From Armatimonadetes bacterium UBA5352 (GTDB lineage: Bacteria > Armatimonadota > Zipacnadia > Zipacnadales > UBA5352): a stretch of 48,863 nt of DNA. The notes beneath the pieces are model-generated. The model saw only the letters and a list, made by a program, of their open reading frames with translations, ran no database searches and had not been told where the DNA came from. Of this stretch, positions 26,860 to 35,112 are shown piece by piece. The stretch lies in assembly GCA_002411015.1 (NCBI GenBank), contig DHPY01000096.1, forward strand, positions 27,815 through 76,677, in the 5' to 3' direction. Positions within the stretch are counted from its first letter, which is position 1, and each line of letters begins with the position of its first letter. The translations under genes and the position numbers were made by a program.

Positions 26860-27093
26860 CTATCTGAGGGTGCGGGCAATCTGGGCGACGGTGACCGGGG
26901 TGGAGTCCGCGCCCGAGCGCAGCGAGCGCAGGTACTCCACCGCCTCCTCCACCACCGTCTCCACGTCCTCACGGACCACGACGCTTCTGCCGTTGGTGAG
27001 CGTGATGACCGTGTCGGGCACGGCCTCCATCCGCTCGATCAGCAGCGCATTCACGACCAGTTCACGTCCGTCCAGTGTTGTGAGACGTATCAT
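26860..27093 (-). CDS. flbD: FlbD/SwrD-family small flagellar protein
   Basis: 77 residues. MIRLTTLDGRELVVNALLIERMEAVPDTVITLTNGRSVVVREDVETVVEEAVEYLR is a close match to the short FlbD (SwrD) family found next to flgE and motA in many Firmicutes and spirochaetes, where it is known to boost motor torque. The ATG at 27093 follows GAGGGGG. A possible sigma-54 promoter overlaps its upstream region. Confidence 0.9.
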   Translation of the reverse strand: MIRLTTLDGRELVVNALLIERMEAVPDTVITLTNGRSVVVREDVETVVEEAVEYLRSLRSGADSTPVTVAQIARTLR

Positions 27094-27107
27094 CGCACTG
27101 CCCCCTC

Positions 27108-27123
27108 AGCAACTCGCATGCCG
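27108..27123 (-). promoter_or_regulatory. Possible sigma-54 promoter before flbD-motA-motB
   Basis: CGGCATG-CGAG-TTGCT on the minus strand (27123 to 27108) keeps the -24 GG and -12 GC at correct spacing, with one change at the first base. The predicted transcript would start about 27097, only four bases before the flbD ATG and past its ribosome site. It would therefore suit leaderless flbD or the downstream genes. Confidence 0.4.
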
Positions 27124-27144
27124 TCGCCGGCGGTCCGGACCTGC

Positions 27145-28365
27145 CTACTGCACCAGCCGCACGACCTCGTCCAGCATCTCATTCGCGGTGGCGATCACGC
27201 GCGTGGAGGCCTGGAAGCCCCGCTGGGTCGTGATCATCTCCACGAACGACCGCGTCAGGTCCACGTTGGACATCTCGAGGTTTCGGGCGACCACGCCGCC
27301 CCGGCCGCCGCTGCCTGCGGCGCCGATCTCCGGCACCCCTGACGATGCGGCCTCTGTGAACAGGTTGCCACCCTCATGACGCAGCCCCGCTGGGTTGCTG
27401 AAGGAGGCGAGTGCCACCTGGCCAAGCGTGCGAATGCGGCCGTCTGAGAAGCGTCCCGCGACGAGGCCGCCATCCGCCATCTCCACGCTCACCAGCGAGG
27501 CCGCGGGCCGGCCGTCCTGTGAGTCGATCACCACCGAGTGCGCCTGCGCGAGCGAGGTGACTTCGCTCAGGTCGAAGGCCACTGGCTGAGGGGTGGTGGC
27601 GCCGTTGGTGAGCGCGAGGTTCACCGTCAGCGTGCCACCCGCCGTCAGGGCGCCTGAGCCGTCGAACTGCGCCAGTCCCGATGCGATGCTCGCGCCGCAG
27701 GTGGCGTTGCACTGCCACTCGCCGAGGTTGGCGGTGCGCGTGAAGGTGAGCTCCACCTCATGCGCCTCGCCCAGCGAGTCGTAGACTGAGATGGTGGTGG
27801 CGATGGAGTCGCCGGTGGCCGCGGATCGGCTGAGGTTGCCGCGCGCGGTGGCACTCCCGGTCGGCTCGGGCGGGGAGAGCTGGCCGAGGTTGAAGCTCAG
27901 CGGGCTGAGGCGGCCGGTGGTGATGACGGAGCCGTTCGCGTCGGCCGTCCAGCCCAGGACCCTGCGGCCGCTCACGCTCGCCACGAGCGTATTCGTGTCA
28001 TCGAGGCAAAACGATCCGTCGCGGGAGTAGCAGGCGCCCTCGCCATCCTGCAGCGCGAACAGGCCCTCGCCGGAGATCGCGCAGTCGAGCGGCTGGCCGG
28101 TCGGCTCCAGCGACCCCTGGGTGTGCTGGACCATCACCGAACCGAGCGCGACACCGGAGCCGATCTGCATCGGGTTCGCGCCACCGATCGTCGCGCCCGC
28201 GCCGGAGCGCCCGCCCTGCAGCGTCTCGTAGAGCGCCTCCTGGAAGGTGGCGCGCCCCTCCTTGTAGCCGACCGTGTTCGCGTTGGCGATGTTGTTGCCG
28301 ACGACATCCAGTCGTTCCTGAAAGGCGACTGTGCCGGAGAGGCCGGCGAAGAGAGCCCTGTTCAT
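27145..28365 (-). CDS. flgE: Flagellar hook protein FlgE
   Basis: 406 residues from ATG 28365. The N-terminal rod/hook motif (FAGLSGTVAFQERLDVVGNNIANANTVGYKEGRATFQEAL) and C-terminal motif (VARNLEMSNVDLTRSFVEMITTQRGFQASTRVIATANEMLDEVVRL) flank hook-specific beta domains (SGEGLFALQDGEGACYSRDGSFCLD...). The open frame extends 16 codons further upstream, but the family start and AAAGGGG support 28365. The ATG overlaps the kinase stop by 4 bases. A sigma-54 promoter inside the kinase gene (28461-28476) can transcribe it separately. Confidence 0.95.
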   Translation of the reverse strand: MNRALFAGLSGTVAFQERLDVVGNNIANANTVGYKEGRATFQEALYETLQGGRSGAGATIGGANPMQIGSGVALGSVMVQHTQGSLEPTGQPLDCAISGEGLFALQDGEGACYSRDGSFCLDDTNTLVASVSGRRVLGWTADANGSVITTGRLSPLSFNLGQLSPPEPTGSATARGNLSRSAATGDSIATTISVYDSLGEAHEVELTFTRTANLGEWQCNATCGASIASGLAQFDGSGALTAGGTLTVNLALTNGATTPQPVAFDLSEVTSLAQAHSVVIDSQDGRPAASLVSVEMADGGLVAGRFSDGRIRTLGQVALASFSNPAGLRHEGGNLFTEAASSGVPEIGAAGSGGRGGVVARNLEMSNVDLTRSFVEMITTQRGFQASTRVIATANEMLDEVVRLVQ

Positions 28366-29660
28366 CGTATGTACCCCTTTCCACGTTCCATGGCCGATGG
28401 CGCTGCGCCCCACGGCGCTTCGAAGCGCTCCTCGGCCGGTGGGTCCTGCGGGAGTCGAAGTGCAACTTCCGTGCCACCGGCGGGCCCGCGGTGCAGCGTG
28501 AGAGAGCCTCTGTGACCGAGGGCCGTCACGCGCGCCAGCGTCAGGCCCAGTCCCTGATGGAGCTTCGGGCGCGTGGTGAAGAATGGCTCGATGGCCCGCC
28601 GCATGACCTCGTCAACCATGCCCGGCCCGTCATCACTTACGCGCAGTTCGCTGCACCGGCGGCGGTTCGAGGTGCGGAGGACAACGCGTCCCTCGCGGCC
28701 GACCGCCTCGATCGCGTTGAAGACCAGCGCGATCACCGCCTCGCGAAGCTGCCGCGCGTTACCCCACGCGGGAGCCCGGTCGACGAGATCGGTCTCGATC
28801 GCCACCTCGCGCGCATCCAGGCAGCGCCCGCACAGGCGGGTCGCGAGCCCGGCCACCTCAGCGGCAAGCGCGCTTAGATCAACCGGACCCATCCCGGCGC
28901 CTGCCGGCACCGCCGCCGCAAACTGCAGGTCGCGCATGAGGGCAGTGCCGTGCTGCGACGACTGGGCGACCTGCGCAAGAAGGTGGCGCTGCTCCTCAGA
29001 TGATGCGCACATCGACAGCAGGTCGAGGTTGCCGAGGATCGCGCCGAAGATATTCCCCAGCCTGTGAGCCACCGCCACCGAGAGGGCACCGACGCGCTGC
29101 AGATCCGCGCATCGCCGCGCCTCCGCCGGCTGCAGATCACTGTCGGCGCGATCTGACCACTCGTCCGCGGCGGCCAGCACCGCGCTCGAGGCAGATGCGA
29201 AGTCGGGCAGCCGGTGCATTCGCTCACACGGACGGCGGCTCTGCGCGCGCGAGCCGACCACCAGCGCGCCTGCCGGGCCAAGCGGCGTACAGACCCATGA
29301 GCGGACGCCGACGGCCTGCAGGCGCATCCGCAGCGCCGACCACGGCTCCCGCCAGCCATCGGCGTCCTGACAGGGGCGCTCAAGCAGTTGAGCTACCGCC
29401 GGTCTGAGCTGCCACTGCTCGTGAAGCGCCGGCTGCGTGGCGCCATGCGCGCGCGTCACCGAAAGCGTCTCGCGGTCGGCGTCGCGCCCCAGCAGCAGGG
29501 CTGCGTCGCAGTGCAGAAGCTCCGGCGCGAGTGCAACGGTCTCGGCCGCGGCCGCTACCGGCCCACTGCTTGCCGCCCGCGCGAGCCGCTCAAGCTCCGG
29601 CACACTCAGGCCCGGGCGTTCGGCAACGGCGGGTTCGGCTGAGAGGATCTCAATCGCCAC
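28362..29660 (-). CDS. Cytoplasmic GAF-type sensor histidine kinase within the flagellar operon
   Basis: 432 residues, GTG start with GGAGG upstream, no membrane helix. Residues about 20-165 resemble a GAF-like sensor. The dimerisation helix carries H199 in VAHRLGNIFGAILGNLDLL. The ATPase domain has N315 (VFNAIEAV), D-x-G-x-G at 344-348 (DDGPGM) and the G2 helix GLGLTLARV, so it looks active, of the NtrB/FlrB type. It lies between flgD and flgE, overlapping flgE by 4 bases. It is the natural partner for the sigma-54 response regulator at 16174-17352 (inference from co-location). Its 3' end doubles as the flgE promoter. Confidence 0.88.
   Translation of the reverse strand: MAIEILSAEPAVAERPGLSVPELERLARAASSGPVAAAAETVALAPELLHCDAALLLGRDADRETLSVTRAHGATQPALHEQWQLRPAVAQLLERPCQDADGWREPWSALRMRLQAVGVRSWVCTPLGPAGALVVGSRAQSRRPCERMHRLPDFASASSAVLAAADEWSDRADSDLQPAEARRCADLQRVGALSVAVAHRLGNIFGAILGNLDLLSMCASSEEQRHLLAQVAQSSQHGTALMRDLQFAAAVPAGAGMGPVDLSALAAEVAGLATRLCGRCLDAREVAIETDLVDRAPAWGNARQLREAVIALVFNAIEAVGREGRVVLRTSNRRRCSELRVSDDGPGMVDEVMRRAIEPFFTTRPKLHQGLGLTLARVTALGHRGSLTLHRGPAGGTEVALRLPQDPPAEERFEAPWGAAPSAMERGKGYIR
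28461..28476 (-). promoter_or_regulatory. Sigma-54 promoter for flgE, embedded in the kinase gene
   Basis: TGGCACG-GAAG-TTGCA (28476 to 28461, minus) matches the -24/-12 consensus fully. The predicted start near 28450 lies 85 bases before the flgE ATG. The element is written in kinase codons GGC ACG GAA GTT GCA CTT CGA, a run of A/T-ending codons that is atypical for this genome and suggests selection on the DNA itself. Confidence 0.7.
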
Positions 29661-29672
29661 GATGCCGCCTCC

Positions 29673-30065
29673 TCAGCTACTGATCGACAGAACATCCTCT
29701 GCCGCGAGTGGCACGTCGCCTACGACCAGCACGAGGCTGCCCTCACAGATGCTGATGCGCTCCACCGCCCCGTGCCTCACCTCTCCGGAGGCGGCATCCT
29801 GCCACTCGACGGTGCGCCCGAGCAGTGAGGCCGCGTCCGTCAGTGAAGCTCCCACCTGCTCGCCCAGCAGCCCGCGGATCGCCTGCAACTCAGTCACCGA
29901 CTGGAGCTGCGCGAGCTGACTCATGAACTCCGACGGGTCCATCGGGCTCAGCGGATCCTGTGCCTGGAGCTGCGCCACCAGCAGCGTCATGAAGTCATTC
30001 GTGCCTCCAGCCAGGTCCGCCGCGGGTGCCGTGCCTGTACTCCCGGTCGTGCTCCCAACGCGCAT
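29673..30065 (-). CDS. flgD: Flagellar hook assembly scaffold, short FlgD
   Basis: 130 residues from ATG 30065, seven bases after AGGAG; the ATG at 30071 would leave one base. The N-terminal FlgD motif is intact (NDFMTLLVAQLQAQDPLSPMDPSEFMSQLAQLQSVTELQAI), followed by a small beta domain (LLGRTVEWQDAASGEVRHGAVERI). The FN3-like domain of longer FlgDs is absent, as in the short Bacillus type. It acts as the hook cap during assembly. Confidence 0.92.
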   Translation of the reverse strand: MRVGSTTGSTGTAPAADLAGGTNDFMTLLVAQLQAQDPLSPMDPSEFMSQLAQLQSVTELQAIRGLLGEQVGASLTDAASLLGRTVEWQDAASGEVRHGAVERISICEGSLVLVVGDVPLAAEDVLSISS

Positions 30066-30078
30066 GTCCATGCTCCTC

Positions 30079-31725
30079 TCACGCGACAACATCCACGAGG
30101 CCCGTGCCGGTCGGCGCCCGGGAGATCGGGGCGTCGCCTTGCAGTCTCATCAGGGCAGCAGCAGCGGGCCGGCGCAGCAGGTTCTCCTGCCGGTCCTGTC
30201 CGCCCCGCGCTCCCTGCCGCTGCTCCTGCCCGGGGCCGTGGCGCACATCGAACGTCGCGACCTGCAGCTCCCGCGCGGCAAGCTGCTCGCGCACCTGTCC
30301 CTCCACCGACCGCAGCGCCTCCACCGTCTCGGGCCGCTCCGCCACCAGCACCGCACGCACCCGGCCCTCATGCAGCGACAGCTCAAGCTCGCACCGCCCA
30401 AGCTCCGGCGGGTCCACCTCCACCACCAGCCGCTCCGGCGCATCGATGCGCTGTTCGCTCGCATGCAGTCGAAGCGGCCCGCGGATAGTCACGGCAGCGT
30501 GACCTGCATCGTGCGTGAACGGTGGGCGGCCGTTCTCCGTGTGCTGCGGCGCGGGGGAGACCTCCGGGCCCGGCACGCCCCGCGGCAGCGTCTCCGCGCG
30601 CTCCAGTGCAGGCTCATCGGCGCCGAGTTCTCTCGGCGGATCGTTTGGCTGCGACTCGCGTAGCGGCAGTGCAGTCTCATCCGCCTGCGGTGCCTCGGGT
30701 TCCAGCGCGGGCGCCTCGGGGAGCACAGGTGGTCCGGGTTCGGCAGCCTGGGCAGCCGCAGGCAGTGGGGCCACCCCGGTTGGACGCAGCGGCTGCCGCA
30801 CTGCGTCTGCGACGACCTGCGCGACAGGAGGCGTGGCGAGCACCCGCTCGGGCGTCTGCGGCTCGCCCGCGGGCGCCGGATCAACTCGCGGCGCCTGCAC
30901 GTTCTGGCGCGGTGCAGGTACCTGCTCGGGCTGCAACGCGGCGTCAGGCTCTCCTGTCGGTGACTGCGGCAAAGGACTGCTCGGCGCCACGGGCTCAACT
31001 GCAGGCGCGGCGGGCTGCGCCGACTGCAGAGGGGCTGGTGGAGCGGGCAGTTCACGCTGGCTCGCGCGTTCGGGAGCCGTGATCTCCCGACCATCGCCGG
31101 GAGGCGCGACCTCGGCGGCAGCGCGTACCGGCGCCGCGACCGGCGGCGTGCGTTCGATCGGAGGGGCCGGCAGCGGCTCATGCGAGGGAAGCTGCGCAGC
31201 GCCCATCGGGACGGTCGCCGGGCGTGGCGTGGAGGGTTCCGCGCGCCCGGCAGGGCCGGCCTCGATTCGGGGCATCACCGGCATGTTCGCAGGGAATCGC
31301 GGCGGCAGCGGCTCCGCCTGATGTGCCTGTTGAGGCAGCGCAAGGTCCCCCTCCACCCGGGCGGTGCTCGGAGGAACAGGCGCAGGCAGTGGCTCACGCT
31401 CTGCCGGAAGGTCAGTCACCTGCGGGAGTCGCTGCGGCTGAGCGTCGGTCATCGGCAGGAGTGCGGGCGGCGCAGTGCGCATCGGGTGGAGCATCGCCAC
31501 CTTCACATCCGCGCTCGGCGGCGCCTCGACCACCGCCGGCACGGCGCCCGCATGCGCGACCTGCTGCTCCGAGGTGACACTCCTCACGGGCGCGGCCGCC
31601 AGGCAGCCGTTCATCAGCGCGAGGAAGGCCGCCGGATCGCAGGCGAGGCTCACGGGTTCAGCCTCACGATCGGCGAGCGCCGGTTGCGTCGGGCAGAGCG
31701 CGGGCATGAGCGTCCCGATCATCAT
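30079..31725 (-). CDS. fliK: Flagellar hook-length control protein
   Basis: 548 residues. A very long Pro/Ala/Glu-rich, low-complexity body (about 40-400) serves as ruler. The conserved C-terminal domain (about 410-500: LRLHASEQRIDAPERLVVEVDPPELGRCELELSLHEGRVRAVLVAERPETVEALRSVEGQVREQLAAREL) matches the Flg_hook domain that contacts FlhB to switch substrate class. ATG 31725 overlaps the upstream stop by 4 bases. Body length varies widely among FliK proteins, so homology outside the last 150 residues is weak. Confidence 0.9.
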   Translation of the reverse strand: MMIGTLMPALCPTQPALADREAEPVSLACDPAAFLALMNGCLAAAPVRSVTSEQQVAHAGAVPAVVEAPPSADVKVAMLHPMRTAPPALLPMTDAQPQRLPQVTDLPAEREPLPAPVPPSTARVEGDLALPQQAHQAEPLPPRFPANMPVMPRIEAGPAGRAEPSTPRPATVPMGAAQLPSHEPLPAPPIERTPPVAAPVRAAAEVAPPGDGREITAPERASQRELPAPPAPLQSAQPAAPAVEPVAPSSPLPQSPTGEPDAALQPEQVPAPRQNVQAPRVDPAPAGEPQTPERVLATPPVAQVVADAVRQPLRPTGVAPLPAAAQAAEPGPPVLPEAPALEPEAPQADETALPLRESQPNDPPRELGADEPALERAETLPRGVPGPEVSPAPQHTENGRPPFTHDAGHAAVTIRGPLRLHASEQRIDAPERLVVEVDPPELGRCELELSLHEGRVRAVLVAERPETVEALRSVEGQVREQLAARELQVATFDVRHGPGQEQRQGARGGQDRQENLLRRPAAAALMRLQGDAPISRAPTGTGLVDVVA

Positions 31726-32285
31726 CGCGCGCTCACCCGCTCCTGCAGGTACTGCTGCACCCGCTTGACGTAGTGCTGCGTCTCAGCGTAGGGCGGCACG
31801 CCGCCGTAGCGCCCGACGGCGCCCGGCCCGGCGTTGTACGCGGCCAGCGCAAGGCCCACGTCGCCGAAGCGGTCAAGCTGTTCGCGCAGGTAGCGCGCGC
31901 CGCCGAGGACGTTCTGCGCCGGGTCCCAGGGGTCGCCGACGCCGAGCGATCGCGCGGTGCCGGGCATCAGCTGCATCAGGCCCATCGCCCCGGCATGCGA
32001 GCGGCAGGCTGGATCGTAGTCGGACTCGGCGCGGACCACTGCGTGGAGCAGGTCGGCGCTGACGCCGGTCGCCTGCGCCGCGTCGCGGATGATCGCATCG
32101 AAGGCCGCGGAGCCACGTCCGGTGCCCGAGGATGATGCGGCTGAAGGCCTCTGCGCGGCATCGAGCGCCTGCGCGAAGCCGCCTATGCGTGGCGACGCCG
32201 GCTGAGGGCCTGCCGCGTGCACAACGCCAAGTCGCGCCTCGATCTCCGCGATCCTCGCCATCGTCGTCGGGAGCCTGCTGAGCAC
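31722..32285 (-). CDS. Flagellum-associated lytic transglycosylase (SLT domain)
   Basis: 187 residues. The SLT fold occupies about 60-187: catalytic Glu in LLHAVVRAESDYDPACRSHAGAMGLMQLMPGTA, then NVLGGARYLREQLDRFGDVGLALAAYNAGPGAVGRYGGVPPYAETQHYVKRV. No signal peptide is visible, so export through the flagellar secretion path, as proposed for other flagellar muramidases, is likely. It would open peptidoglycan for the rod and stand in for the FlgJ muramidase domain. GTG start with GGAGGG upstream, between fliJ and fliK. Confidence 0.92.
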   Translation of the reverse strand: MLSRLPTTMARIAEIEARLGVVHAAGPQPASPRIGGFAQALDAAQRPSAASSSGTGRGSAAFDAIIRDAAQATGVSADLLHAVVRAESDYDPACRSHAGAMGLMQLMPGTARSLGVGDPWDPAQNVLGGARYLREQLDRFGDVGLALAAYNAGPGAVGRYGGVPPYAETQHYVKRVQQYLQERVSAR

Positions 32286-32303
32286 CTGCGTCCCTCCATC
32301 AGA

Positions 32304-32783
32304 TCACGCGACGTTGTCCAGCCCGCTGAGCAGTCCGGCGCCGGCACGATGGCGCGTGACCGCGACCTCATCCAGCTCTCTCCGCTCACGCAGCGTCTCT
32401 TCGCGGAGATACTCCTCCTCGCGACGCTCGGAGAGCCGTTCGAGGGTGCGTCGGGCGCGGGCCGCCTCGAGCAACTCGGCCCGGCGCAGGTCACGTACGC
32501 GCTCCGCCTCCGCGAGCCGCTTGCGCTGCTGTGCCATCCGTCGTCGCAACTCGCTCATCACGAGCGCGGCCTGCTCCATCTCGCCGATGATGACGGTCGC
32601 ACCCGTGCCGCTACCCCCTCGAAGGGTCGAGAGGATGGCATCATGCCGCGCCTGGCTGCGCTCGAGGTCCCTGCGCCGGTCGGTGACAAGGCGCTCTGCA
32701 TGCGCAAGCCGCCGTTGCGCCTGCTCCTCTTCATGCGCTCGCAGATCGAGGGCTGTTTGCAGGGGGAAGGTGTATACCGGCAA
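32304..32783 (-). CDS. fliJ: Flagellar export chaperone FliJ
   Basis: 159 residues, nearly all predicted alpha-helical coiled coil with heavy Glu/Arg/Gln content (EEEQAQRRLAHAERLVTDRRRDLERSQARHDAIL ... RRMAQQRKRLAEAERVRDLRRAELLEAARARRTLERLSERREEEYLREETLRERRELDEVA). Size, N-terminal F-x-L-Q-x-x-L-D-L-R and place after fliI fit FliJ, the stalk of the FliI hexamer. TTG start. Confidence 0.9.
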   Translation of the reverse strand: MPVYTFPLQTALDLRAHEEEQAQRRLAHAERLVTDRRRDLERSQARHDAILSTLRGGSGTGATVIIGEMEQAALVMSELRRRMAQQRKRLAEAERVRDLRRAELLEAARARRTLERLSERREEEYLREETLRERRELDEVAVTRHRAGAGLLSGLDNVA

Positions 32784-32851
32784 GGTCTCTCTCCGCTGAT
32801 CGCCTCTGGCTCATCTGTGGCGCGGATTCATCGTCGCCAGTCGCGGGATCT

Positions 32852-34312
32852 TTAGCTGCTTGTGAGGTGAATCTCCGAGGAAGCTGCACCCTCGCCCGGC
32901 GCGCCAGCGTTCGCGGTCGCTTCGAAGCTGGCCAGCGCATGAGGCAGGCTCGGCCGGCGCGGCGTGGTGATGCTCTGCACGGGCGGGCATGCCGCCGGGC
33001 GAGCTGAGGTCTGCAGCGAGCTCGCGAGCGCCTCGCGCGTCTGTTCGAAGGCTGGGCAGTCGCTGGAGGCCTGCCGGAGGAACTCGAGGATCTGCGGCCG
33101 GAGGGCGATGGCGCGGTCAACCTCGGGGTTGCTTCCGTGCTCATAGGCGCCGAGGCTGATGAGGTCCTCGTGCTCATGCCACGCCGCGAGTGCGGAGCAC
33201 ACTCGCCGCGCGTCCTGCCGGTGCCCGTCCTCCACGATCCCGTCCATCAGCCTGCTGACGCTCTGCAGCACGTCGATCGCCGGGTAGTGCCCCTGGTGCG
33301 CCAGCTTGCGGGAGAGGACGACGTGCCCGTCGAGGATGCTGCGCACGGCGTCGGCGACCGGCTCGGTCATGTCATCGCCGTCCACGAGCACCGTGTAGAG
33401 CGCGGTGATGCTCCCGCGCGCGCCCATCCCCGAGCGCTCCAGCAGCCGTGGCAGCTCCGCGAAAACGGAGGGGGTGTAGCCGTTGCGGGTGGGTGGCTCG
33501 CCGGCCGCGAGGCCCACCTCCCGCTGGGCCCAGGCGACTCGCGTGACCGAGTCCATCATCAGCAGCACGTCGGCGCCGCGGTCGCGGAAGAATTCGGCGA
33601 TCGTGGTCGCGACCTGCGCGCCGCGCAGGCGCACCAGTGGCGGCTGATCGCTGGTGGCGGCGACGACCACCGAGCGCGCGAGGCCCTCTTCGCCGAGCGT
33701 TGCCTCGATGAACTCCCGCACCTCGCGCCCGCGCTCGCCGATCAGGCCGATGACATTGACGTCCGCGGCGGCGTTGCGCGCGATCATCCCGAGCAGCGTG
33801 CTCTTGCCGACGCCCGAGCCCGCGAAGATGCCCACGCGCTGGCCGCGGCCGCAGGTGAGCAGCCCGTCCAGCGCGCGCACGCCCATCGGCAGCGGCTCCG
33901 TGATGCGCATCCGCTCCAGCGCAGGCGGCGGCGCAGTCTCCACCGGCAGCAGCGCCTCCGGCGCGGGGGAGGGGCGACCGTCAAGCGGCTCGCACAGGCC
34001 ACCGAAGACGCGACCGAGCATCGCCTCGCTCACCGGCACCATCATCGGCCGGCCGGCAGCCACCACCTCGCTGCCGGCGGAGATGCTGCGCGTGTCGCCC
34101 AGCGGCATCATCAGCAGGCGCTCGTCGCGGAAGCCCACCACCTCGGCCTGGATCGGCTCCCCGCCGGTCCGGATCTCGCACAGCTCCCCGACCTGCGCCG
34201 GCGGGCCGTCGGACTCGATGACGATCCCGACCGACTTCGTCACGCGCCCGGATCGCCTGATCGTCTTCACCACGCCGAGGCGCCCGCCAAGCTCGCGGAA
34301 GATGGTGCTCAT
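32852..34312 (-). CDS. fliI: Flagellum-specific export ATPase
   Basis: 486 residues from ATG 34312, which overlaps the fliH stop by 4 bases (ATGA). Walker A AGSGVGKS (164-171), Walker B (ADVLLMMDSVTR, near 258) and the F1-beta-like core are present; GERGREVREFIE and family motifs such as EPPTRNGYTPSVFAELPRLLERSG are clear. About 45 extra C-terminal residues (ARPAACPPVQS... onward) exceed the usual 440. The in-frame stretch upstream of 34312 is the 33-bp repeat array in another frame and is not taken as coding for FliI. Confidence 0.97.
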   Translation of the reverse strand: MSTIFRELGGRLGVVKTIRRSGRVTKSVGIVIESDGPPAQVGELCEIRTGGEPIQAEVVGFRDERLLMMPLGDTRSISAGSEVVAAGRPMMVPVSEAMLGRVFGGLCEPLDGRPSPAPEALLPVETAPPPALERMRITEPLPMGVRALDGLLTCGRGQRVGIFAGSGVGKSTLLGMIARNAAADVNVIGLIGERGREVREFIEATLGEEGLARSVVVAATSDQPPLVRLRGAQVATTIAEFFRDRGADVLLMMDSVTRVAWAQREVGLAAGEPPTRNGYTPSVFAELPRLLERSGMGARGSITALYTVLVDGDDMTEPVADAVRSILDGHVVLSRKLAHQGHYPAIDVLQSVSRLMDGIVEDGHRQDARRVCSALAAWHEHEDLISLGAYEHGSNPEVDRAIALRPQILEFLRQASSDCPAFEQTREALASSLQTSARPAACPPVQSITTPRRPSLPHALASFEATANAGAPGEGAASSEIHLTSS

Positions 34313-35112
34313 GCCTCGCCGCTCCTGGGCGAGCAAAGAAGCTCGCCCCTCCCGGAACCGGGTGAGCAAGGAAGCTCGCCCCTCCCGGAACCGGGTGAGC
34401 AAGGAAGCTCGCCCCTCCCGGAACCGTCCTCGGGAGTGCCCAGCAGCCGCGCGACCTCAGTCCCGAGCATCTCGATCTGCGCCTCGATGCGCGCGTCGAA
34501 GCGCCCGCGCTCCGTCTCCACGATGCATCCGCCCGGCCCGATGGCAGTGTCGGCAATCAGTTCCATCTCCTCCGCGCCGTCGGCGGCGGCGAGCAGATCC
34601 GCCATCGCCTCGCGCACCAGCGGCTCCTGCGGCGCGGGAACGCGCACGGCGAGGTGGTGTGCCCCCGCGGCCTCGGCGAGCGCCGCTCGCACCACGTCGA
34701 GCACCACGTCGTCCTGCGTCGCCACCGTGCGCCGGATCACCTGCTCCGCCAGCGCTGCGATCAGCCCCGCCAGGTCGCGCTCGATCAGCTGCAGACGCTC
34801 ATCCGCCGCGGCCTGCGCGGCAGTCATGAACTCCGCGCGGGCTGCCTCGAAGGCCGCGGTCTGCTCGGCCAGGCCCGCATGCAGCACCGCCGCGAAGCGC
34901 TCAGTGGCCTCCTCGCGCGCCTGCTCCCACGCTTCACGCCGGGCCTGTTCGCGGAGCTGCTCCGCCTCCTCCAGCGCCCGGGCCAGCACGCGCTCGGCCT
35001 CCTCACGCTGGCCCGCCTCACGCTCATCGGAGACCGGCTCGGCGACCCCGGCTATCCCGGGCGCCGCATCGAGGCTCGGCCAGTTCCAGGCGCGCGCGGT
35101 CGCGTCGGGCAT
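34309..35112 (-). CDS. fliH: Flagellar export regulator FliH with C-terminal 11-residue repeats
   Basis: 267 residues. A long Glu/Ala/Arg coiled coil (about 30-120) leads to the conserved C-terminal V-ATPase-E-like domain (LIAALAEQVIRRTVATQDDVVLDVVRAALAEA...CIVETERGRFDARIEAQIEML). FliH links FliI to FliN. The last 36 residues are nearly three copies of GSGRGELPCSP encoded by the DNA repeat at 34331-34426, absent from known FliH proteins as far as I recall. The ATG at 35112 shares one base with the fliF stop. Confidence 0.9.
   Translation of the reverse strand: MPDATARAWNWPSLDAAPGIAGVAEPVSDEREAGQREEAERVLARALEEAEQLREQARREAWEQAREEATERFAAVLHAGLAEQTAAFEAARAEFMTAAQAAADERLQLIERDLAGLIAALAEQVIRRTVATQDDVVLDVVRAALAEAAGAHHLAVRVPAPQEPLVREAMADLLAAADGAEEMELIADTAIGPGGCIVETERGRFDARIEAQIEMLGTEVARLLGTPEDGSGRGELPCSPGSGRGELPCSPGSGRGELLCSPRSGEA
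34331..34426. repeat. 33-bp tandem repeat, 2.9 copies, inside fliH 3' end
   Basis: Units 34331-34363, 34364-34396 and 34397-34426 are identical except for one base (A for G) in the first unit. Each unit is exactly 11 codons and contains two small palindromes, GAGC-N6-GCTC and CCCGG-AA-CCGGG. Near-identity implies recent expansion or ongoing homogenisation. Confidence 0.9.

Noticed and set aside
34331..34426. Short direct repeats considered as a CRISPR array
   Set aside because: The units are contiguous with no spacers and lie inside a coding region.
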